From positions 434,001 to 498,000 of the forward strand of contig JABMLP010000025.1 of assembly GCA_013176395.1 (NCBI GenBank): a DNA stretch of 64,000 nt, in the 5' to 3' direction. The stretch is from Venturia oleaginea. Lineage: Eukaryota > Ascomycota > Dothideomycetes > Venturiales > Venturiaceae. Below are positions 57,130-64,000 of this stretch, in pieces. How positions within the stretch are numbered: the first letter of the stretch is position 1; every line of letters begins with the position of its first letter. The translations under genes and the position numbers were made by a program. Below the pieces are notes generated by a model that was given only the letters and a program-made list of their open reading frames with translations, had not been told where the DNA came from and did no database searches.

Positions 57130-58313
57130 TCAATAGTTTCGAATTTCCTACCTCCTCTCCTTCGGATACCACCCCACTAGACAGATTGAAAGAGAAGGGT
57201 TTCGATGCATCTCAGATCTTGGCTGTGATTGGGAAAACGGAAGGTCCGCAAATCAGTTTCTAACTTACAAACTAGAATCGGTGTCGATAATTTTCTGCTG
57301 GTGAACATTCGGAATGCCGTGAATTCTGGCGACACCAGGTCGACATTAGGCGAATCTCTTTTGAAGACATCTCAAGGAGTACGAGATCCTGCTGCGATGC
57401 TAATAGCCTCCAGGTAATGGTTGCGTGAACGACTTTTCGCGAACTGTGAGCGCTCGTGTGTGGGAAACACTGATCCCAGATACTGCCATCCCCGTCTTCT
57501 CTAGCGGAACAGAAGGCGTACTTTCGCCTCACGTCACCTTCATCGTTGAAAAACCGAAAAGCTCCGGATTGGCAGCCACAGTTGCGCGAACGAGACCTCT
57601 AGCACCACACTAGATCGGAACAGTAGAACACGACCAACAAGTAGCGAAGACAGTAACAGAAGATGGAAAGCGCATAGATTTCGAAAGAAAATGTCGACTT
57701 AGTTCTCATCAAATGCCCACTGCTCACTTCTGCAAAGATCGAGGCTATCAAAGCGTCTGGGAAAACTTCCATTACCACAGATACTTACGAATCAATGTCG
57801 AAATCAAGATACGCCAGCGCAATCGGAATCGCAATTCCCCTCCATGAGCTGGAAACAGAGACTATCCAGAGCTCAAACAATCTGGAAAATATCAACCATT
57901 GGACCGCAAAAGCAAGTTGCAGTTCCGGCGCCGAACTAGAAGATAATCATATCCTTCTTTTAGGATCAACAACATCACCTGGTTCTCCTGTCGCAGTATC
58001 CAGCCACATGGCCCGATGCCATCGATGCAAAGGCTATCCTAAAATCTCTAGACCATGTAAAGAAAAGCAGGAGAAGAAGTCGTGCAGGTATTTATTAAGG
58101 CTGAAACTGATCCGCTGGGAAAGATCAGGGCCAAGAGACATAGTATGAAAACGGATAGTGATGTTATAGTACGAGACATGCGAGGGCTGCTGTGGGTGGC
58201 TTTTTGCTGGGTTGGTTGATGATAGGGAGGTTTATTATAGTTGTGGGGCTGAGGGTCAGGGACCGCCTGGGGGTGGCTCGTTGTGTGTTGTTTCCAAGAC
58301 GAGTGTGGAGTGA
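57130..58313 (+). pseudogene. Cyanuric acid amidohydrolase/barbiturase-family gene, decayed
   Basis: Ring-opening amidohydrolase family (AtzD, TrzD, barbiturase), which open cyanuric acid or barbiturate rings. Fragments in order: FEFPTSSPSDTTPLDRLKEK, QILAVIGKTEG; after a probable 168-nt intron (57244-57411) NGCVNDFSRTVSARVWETLI, SSGTEGVLSPHVTFIVEKP and TRPLAPH. A TAG then stands where the family has a Glu (PHEIGT). After one frame change come VLIKCPLLTSAKIEAIKASG, TTDTYESMSKSRYASAIGIA, LENINHWTAKASCSSGAELE and SPGSPVAVSSHMA. A second frame change precedes AKAILKSLDHV and VFIKAETDPLGKIR, and a further one precedes GAEGQGPPGGGSLCVV near the TGA at 58311-58313. Family motifs are from memory; lesions are visible directly. 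Confidence 0.75.
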
Positions 58314-58763
58314 CCGGCTCGTGGCTTTGAAAAGAGATGGAGGTTATCTCTCGGGTTACGTAGGTGAGGCTCTGTACATCAACGATAGGAGCCAGGTGAA
58401 TATGTGGGAAGGCACGATTGACCCTTTGGTGGAGGCGAAATCAGAGCCATGATACTGTCGCAAAGACAAGGGCAGCGAGAGATTCTTTCGCCCAATAATT
58501 CCAGCAGCTAAGACTGATACTTATGTGTTGCCATCACAAGGGAGCACTTCGATGACGTGGGATTGAATAATTTGTATAATCCCAAACCATGACCCTGATC
58601 CTGTGCCAGCACAGACGCACTCAGCGAGTATAAAAGCTGCGGCAATCGCTCACATATTCCTAACTGCTAACAAACACCAAACCTCATCATCAAGGTACGC
58701 ACCACAACTCACTAGAAGCAGCTTTAATAGCTTATCACCAGAATCGAATTAGCATCCACCACC
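58314..58763. other. Intergenic with a TATA box
   Basis: TATAAAA at 58629-58635 lies about 130 bp before the ATG of the F-box-like gene. Nothing else is seen. Confidence 0.4.
58629..58635 (+). promoter_or_regulatory. TATA box upstream of the F-box-like gene
   Basis: TATAAAA within GCGAGTATAAAAGCTGCGG, followed by a leader and the ATG at 58764 in good context (ACCACCATGTC). Confidence 0.4.
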
Positions 58764-59303
58764 ATGTCGAAGGGAAAGCGAGACGAGCAGGGCGACACAC
58801 CCGAATTGCCGATGGAAAAGAAGGCCAACCCAACCTCGATGAAGTCCAACGTGGAGTCCAAGCCAAACAAGCCCATGACGACTTCGACCGAGTCGAACAC
58901 AGATTCCCAGCCAGCCATGAACAGCATCCTTACGCCAGCCAAACCAGAAAAGCCAAAGACCTCAATCTCCTTCCTCTCCATACCTCGCGAGCTCCGTCAA
59001 AAGATCATCGCCGAAACCTACGATGCCACAAACTACCGTTCCGAGCGATACAGGGTGTCCCCGGTAACCAAAATCGAGAAATCCAAGACCGACATATGAT
59101 ATTGCACATACCACTGTCTTGAACTTCTTGACGCTGTGGACGTTTGGACATCAGCCCTCAAACAATTGCACGATGGTATGTTGGAGGATGTCGAATGTGT
59201 TGTTGGGAAGGTGGAGTGGATTGGAAAACTCGATGGGCTCATTGAGTATTGGCAAATCTTCATTCCCACACCATCTCTTCGAGTGAAAAGAAAGGAGTCG
59301 TAG
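58764..59303 (+). pseudogene. F-box-like protein gene with an in-frame TGA
   Basis: Same small family as the gene at 20705. A low-complexity, K/P/S/T-rich N-terminus of about 70 residues is followed by SISFLSIPRELRQKIIAETY. A TGA at 59097-59099 ends the first part after KTDI. The same frame then continues with family-like sequence (LELLDAVDVWTSALKQLHDG, MLEDVECVVGKVEWIGKLDG) to a TAG at 59301-59303. Either the gene is disrupted, or an intron around 59030-59120 removes the stop; candidate donors (GTGTCC, GTAACC) exist but no clear in-phase acceptor was found. Confidence 0.5.
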
Positions 59304-60913
59304 TTGCCCAACAGAAGGATGGGTCGCGACAAGGGCTTGACATCCGGCTAAAGTCTCCAGCTGCACATGCATTGCCAAATGTACTATCCCATGCGTTGAC
59401 ATACGCGAATATCCTACTTTCTAGTATCGAAAATAGCCAAGTTATCGCTGAAGTCGGTGATTCGGGACTCGGTAAGCAGGTTTTCATAGGCGGGAGATAT
59501 GTACCTTTACTCACGCTTGTAGTGTTTCTGACCGGCTACCGTTTTAAAGCCCAGCTATACTCTATATACGCTCCTAAAGTCATCTTGGGCTAGGCGTGTA
59601 CTAAGCTATCGCAGGTTTAGGTAATTATTAAAATGCTACTTTACTAGATATGCGACAGGAACTTGTTCTCGGTGGGCAACTTCGGTTATCTCAAGTCGAT
59701 CCGACATGGAGCTAATCGTCGGACTTGTGAGATTGCCCCACGTCGACACGAACACATCCTTTCCACCAAAACACAAACCTACGAAGTACCGCGGCATTGA
59801 ACGCAACTGTCTAGCCACCGATGCACATGGAAATCACCTTGACGGCTTGCTCGTTTTCCGACGTGAGGAAAAAGTCTATACAGTTGACACGTCTATTCTA
59901 GCGTGGCGGCCCAAAAATAACCTCCTTCCATTTCATTTGTCTTTTCATCAAGGCACCACAAAGAATTCTTCCACCGCCATCAACTTCATCATCCGAGAGA
60001 CTGAATCGCCTCGAGTGAGCGCCACCAAGATCGACGCAGAACGCTATTCCGGAATCGTCGATGCGTCCCCGACTTTGTCCTCCCTTATGGTACACCCAAG
60101 ATGTACTCCCTGGCAAGGCTCTTTTCACCGATTAAAGAGATGGCAATTATCCAAGAAACATGATAGTGACGGTTGAGGACAATTTCGGGATCCGACTGAA
60201 TGGATGAGCGAAAAAGGAGGAAGTTCACATGGACGCCCGCCGACCGCATCATCACCAGGCTATGCTACTATATCATCAGTCTAGTCTATGATCCTGTTTT
60301 TCCTCGATCAGTCGGCTCGACTGTCAATCGAAATGTATGAGGCTTCTCTCTTAGCGGTTAGACCAACCGAGTTGCTAACTAATACAGTAGGACTTGGTCC
60401 TTGACCGAATTTCTTAGACCTGTTTCATAACCAATGAGGTTCGATCCCGCACCTCACATCCTATGGCTCCGATCACTAGTATTGCGAATTCGACCGGAGC
60501 TCGTGCAATGGTCTAGCCACCACTATCTGCATAGATGTATGGGCGGATGAAAACGATTCTTGGGTCACAGAGAAATCTGTGCATCTTGTACATGAGATCG
60601 CAAGCTTCACTCTGCCAGCAGCAGGCAATCTACTGAAGTCAGTGGCATGGCAAGACGACAATCCATCTTTGTAGACACAATGCGAGAATTAGGCAGTGGT
60701 TTCCTATATAGTCGTCCGTGGCTTGATAGAATAGATCATGCCTTTGACTTCTTGTTTGTGTGTGCTTCGAACAGTTTGCCGTGTTTTGATATTGTGAGTG
60801 TCCTTCTTCTGTTGATATACCTTCTCCTGCTGTTCCGCTTTGATCGCTAGCCATTATACGTTATGGCCACAACCAAACCATAAAGGCCAAGTTGTGATGA
60901 TTACGTTCGAACT
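59304..60913. other. Accessory intergenic DNA, possible gene fragments
   Basis: A + strand frame at 59706-60176 (156 codons) is open but has no recognised motif. A piece at about 60510-60675 reads CIDVWADENDSWVTEKSVHL and could be a fragment of an unknown gene. tRNA-like words at 60350-60465 were not accepted. No gene is called. Confidence 0.3.
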
Positions 60914-60914
60914 C

Positions 60915-61103
<189 letters not shown>

Positions 61104-62036
61104 AATGGTCGACGGGTCTTAAGAAGGTAGGTGAATCAGTCGGAGGCGCTGGAAATTGAGATGGATGAAAACGGAGGAGACTGCTGGGATGCCAGTTCCA
61201 ATGTCTCCTTCTACTTGTTGAAGCTTGAAACTTGCTTGCCCTCGTGTCTGTGTCAAATGCCAGCCACCTGATTCTGTCTTTCTGATCTGAACTGGAGGGA
61301 TGATGACCTGAAACTTGGATGATCGGCATCGACGATCTCTAGCATATCGTTGTGGAAGGTGCTAGTAATAAGTGCGGTGAACTCACCAAGTTAGTCTGTG
61401 AGCAGGTCATTCTTTCCATTCTGAAGATTAAGAGAGTGGGAACTGGAACATCAGACTTGGTCTGAGGGTTTACGCGAAGGCGAGGAAAGAGCTAGGACAG
61501 GACTGAGGGAGCAGGAACGAGTCACACTCCGCAAGAGGAACTCATGCATGGCAGCCAGACAACATCTACGATGAGAACACGGAGACTAAGACGTGATGAT
61601 TAAGACAACGGACTATCAGCGACAAAGAGACAGACGAGAAATGATTTACCAATCGCCATCTTTTTTCGTTCAATACGACTAAGGGATTTTTCTCAAACCC
61701 TAGACTTGCAGACTCAAGCTAGGTTATATGGATTCTGGACTTTATTCCCCATGGGTTTTTAGCCCTGTATTGAGTTTTTATGCCTTCTCATAGCGTGCTG
61801 GCATTGACTAATGTTCTTGGTTTAACTCTGTGGATAAATATTCAAAATCGGCATCACACTCAACAATCTCACCACCATATGATCGATTTCCTGGAAAATG
61901 ATATCGAATGAAAGCCAAGGCTTCAATCGATCCATTTTTCTATTCATAAATAACAACTTTGTGGTAGTGCGTATGATACACCGTTTTCAGAAGAGATTCG
62001 AGGCCACCTATAGGTGATCAGACTCGACTAAACATA
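61104..62036. other. Intergenic, no gene seen
   Basis: No protein-like frame or repeat was found between the hexamer array and the inverted-repeat element. Confidence 0.4.
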
Positions 62037-62346
62037 GGCGGATACTAAACCTGCGCCCAATCCTTTTATTTCTACCCCCTGGCCCTAAATAATTTCGAGG
62101 GCGACGGCTTCTTTAAGTATGATAACGAGACGCTATCTAGATTAGTAGAATATAATAATATAGATACCTCGCTGGTTGCTCTAGAATCTAGGAGATAGCG
62201 GGGGGGGGGGGGGGGTGGGGGGAGGTTGTTAAACCACTCGATTTACCTCCACCGCCTAGGAAGACTCCCTACCTTTAGCGGGTAAGCCCTAAAGATAATA
62301 GGGCCTTCCTCCTATAGTTTAGGCGAGTAAAGATTTAGTTTCCGCC
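62037..62346. mobile_element. Small inverted-repeat element, copy 2 (MITE-like)
   Basis: About 310 bp. Left end GGCGGATACTAAACC and right end GATTTAGTTTCCGCC are inverted repeats with one or two mismatches. It shares interior blocks with copy 1 at 5259-5540 in the same orientation. It contains a G16 run at 62200-62215 with GTGGGGGG after it, absent in copy 1, which accounts for much of the length difference. Confidence 0.72.
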
Positions 62347-62526
62347 CAAACAAATGTACAAGACTTGTACGCGATGAGATGATGAAATTGATAGCATAAA
62401 ATGATACGTTGAAGGGACAGCACAGGGTCCTGGGTATATAGCTCGTCATTCATAACACAATGTATTGATCACCTCCAAAGTCGGTCATCCCTGCGCCGCA
62501 AAAACAGAATTGACAGCGAAGATTCA

Positions 62527-63939
62527 TCACGATTCATCGTCTTGGAATAACAGCCCGACAATAATCCTCACAGCGTCAAACACACCTCGTTCCGCGACCA
62601 GAATATCGAATGTCGTTTCGATTTTCTTGAGCGCATCATTGGTATCTGCTTCATGCCCTGTAAAGTATCAATTAGCATATTTTACTTACGAAGATCCACG
62701 AGGGAGGTGGGCAAACTCACAAACTCGCGGCAATACAGCTTTAGCACTGACAGCACTCTCCACCTCGCCCGTCCAATCAAAATCTAATCTCCACTCTATT
62801 CTTAATACAACGCTTTTCGTCTCAAAGCTCAAAATCTGTCGACCAAAATGCGGCAACAGTTCTCTCTTACTCGGTTTTGCAATCTCAAGTGTCGAAACTT
62901 CTTCCTCTACTATGCTGGGTTGCAGCTCTTTTGAAAGAGCAAGTAAATGTCGAAACTCTTTGCAGCATCTCGACCAACATTGTGCGCGCTTCATAGAAAT
63001 ATCCCAGTATCGACCTAATGCGTAGCCGATTGTATTGATGTCTCCTTCGTCTGCTCGGTTTTGAAGGAACGACCCCACTTCTACTGAAGCCCAGGGTGAG
63101 AGGTTGCCCAGGGCCAGTGATCCGACGCGTGGAGCCTCGCCTTTGTCTGGCGATAAGGAGATTGTGAGATCGAGGTCACATGAAAGTAGTGAGGCGGGTC
63201 CCTTAAGGTTGATGTGATGAATTTGTTGTAAGTCGTCTCTCCATGATGTGAATTTGGAGGGCGGGGAGGTGATAGATGTGAACTTTAATGGCGTGAAGAC
63301 AGTTAGGAGGGGCAATGGATCGGATTGCGTTACCGGCAAATGTGATGGTACTGCTTTGTCCTGATCTAAAGAGGAATCTGGTTGTTGAACGGGTATTGAG
63401 AACGGAAGGAATGAGGTCAGGAGTGATGATAGAGGAGTTGGCTTCTGAACAGCCTGTGGCGCTCCAGGTTTTGAGGAGTTTATCAACCGAATAAGATCGT
63501 CAATATCTTCATATCTTTCGTCGTCCAACCTGTCAACGTGCCGTGCATGTCGTTGTACTTCATCTTGGAGGAGTCTTAACTCTTTCTCCAATTTCTCCTT
63601 CTCGACCTCTTTGGCAATTGTTTCAGAGGTTTTCTGCGGAGTGTGAGACTGCGGCTCTTTCTCGGGCAGTGTTTCGATTTCAGGCACCTGATAATTCTCC
63701 GACTGAATTTCTGCTTTGTCGCTATCAGGCGGCTTTGCCTCCTCTGCTGTTTGCGCCGGACGATCTAGCACTTCCTGTCTCAGCATCGGCTGTCTCCTTC
63801 TCCTTCTACTCGGCGACGAAAAAAGCAGTTCCCTTGGAGGCGAACTGTCAAGCTCGAGCTGTCTTCTTATCTGCTCAGGTGTGTCTGGCAAATCATTCTC
63901 TTCGTCCTCACTATCCACATCAGGCAACGCACTTTCCAT
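62527..63939 (-). CDS. CENP-O/Mcm21-like kinetochore protein (5' end may lie outside)
   Basis: Probably a subunit of the inner-kinetochore COMA-type complex. Exons 62700-63939 and 62527-62657 give 456 aa from the Met at 63939. The N-terminal part is acidic and then basic (MESALPDVDSEDEENDLPDT; SPSRRRRRQP). A coiled coil follows (VEKEKLEKELRLLQDEVQRH). The C-terminal domain carries RIEWRLDFDWTGEVESAVSA and, across the intron, AHLPRHEADTNDALKKIETT and VFDAVRIIVGLLF, the pattern of fungal CENP-O domains. The intron uses a GTGGAT donor, chosen because it restores frame; a stronger GTAAGT lies 10 nt later but does not. The frame stays open upstream to the window edge, so the true start may be further out. 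Confidence 0.6.
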
Positions 63940-64000
63940 TTCAGGCGCATCGAAACCATGATCACTTTCTCCGCGTGCCTGTTCAATTACGACAATACTC

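Noticed and set aside
57229..57417. Short open frame between GKTEG and NGCVND of the amidohydrolase relic
   Set aside because: It lies within the inferred intron and has no family resemblance.
59706..60176. 156-codon + strand frame in accessory DNA
   Set aside because: Open, but with no motif, no homologue recognised and no clear start context; kept only as a remark in the intergenic entry.
60350..60465. tRNA-like words (CAACTCGGTTGGTCTAACC on the minus strand; TTCATAACC and GGTTCGATCCC on the + strand)
   Set aside because: The parts lie on opposite strands and no acceptor stem closes either one. At best degenerate tRNA remnants.

Overview
The window is nuclear DNA of a filamentous ascomycete (Pezizomycotina). 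The signs are short introns (mostly 45-60 nt) with GTAAGT-type donors, CTAAC-type branch sites and YAG acceptors, and families typical of the group: CFEM, HET, DUF3176, Crh glycosidase, LaeA-like methyltransferase and a Fot1/pogo transposon. The class cannot be fixed from sequence alone; Leotiomycetes is a guess. Gene models below are manual splice reconstructions.

Layout. 1-4.7 kb: complex I assembly factor NDUFAF7 (partial), a Crh-type cell-wall transglycosidase and a CFEM surface protein. 4.7-9 kb: gene-poor, with a small inverted-repeat element, a decayed Cys-rich membrane-protein gene and a tiny coiled-coil gene. 9-18.2 kb: a catabolic-looking block with a decayed linalool dehydratase/isomerase-like gene, an unidentified gene, an AtuA-family gene and a class III CoA-transferase. 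18.7-22 kb: a HET gene broken by one in-frame TAG, a small F-box-like gene and TOM6. 22.4-27.2 kb: AP-2 alpha adaptin and a mitochondria-targeted protein. 28.9-38.3 kb: DUF3176 protein, PAQR/AdipoR protein, alpha/beta hydrolase, TDT transporter and a small secreted Cys protein. 38.5-42.8 kb: repeats, an AAA ATPase relic and a nearly intact Fot1/pogo transposon with TA target duplication. 44.2-50.2 kb: conserved genes (two-RRM SR protein, ETF-ubiquinone oxidoreductase, GH43-like). 50.4-60 kb: accessory DNA with a HET relic, a cytochrome P450 beside a LaeA-like methyltransferase, a decayed cyanuric-acid amidohydrolase/barbiturase-family gene, and an F-box-like gene with an in-frame TGA. 60-64 kb: a hexamer array, a second copy of the small inverted-repeat element and a CENP-O-like gene running to the edge.

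How the genes relate. Housekeeping genes sit in compact blocks separated by repeat-rich stretches where most broken genes lie. Mitochondrial functions recur (NDUFAF7, TOM6, ETF-QO, the 26 kb gene) but do not form a cluster. The 9-18 kb block is the best candidate for a functional neighbourhood: all three recognised families fit acyclic terpene or branched-chain acid breakdown, though the Ldi-like gene is dead in this copy.
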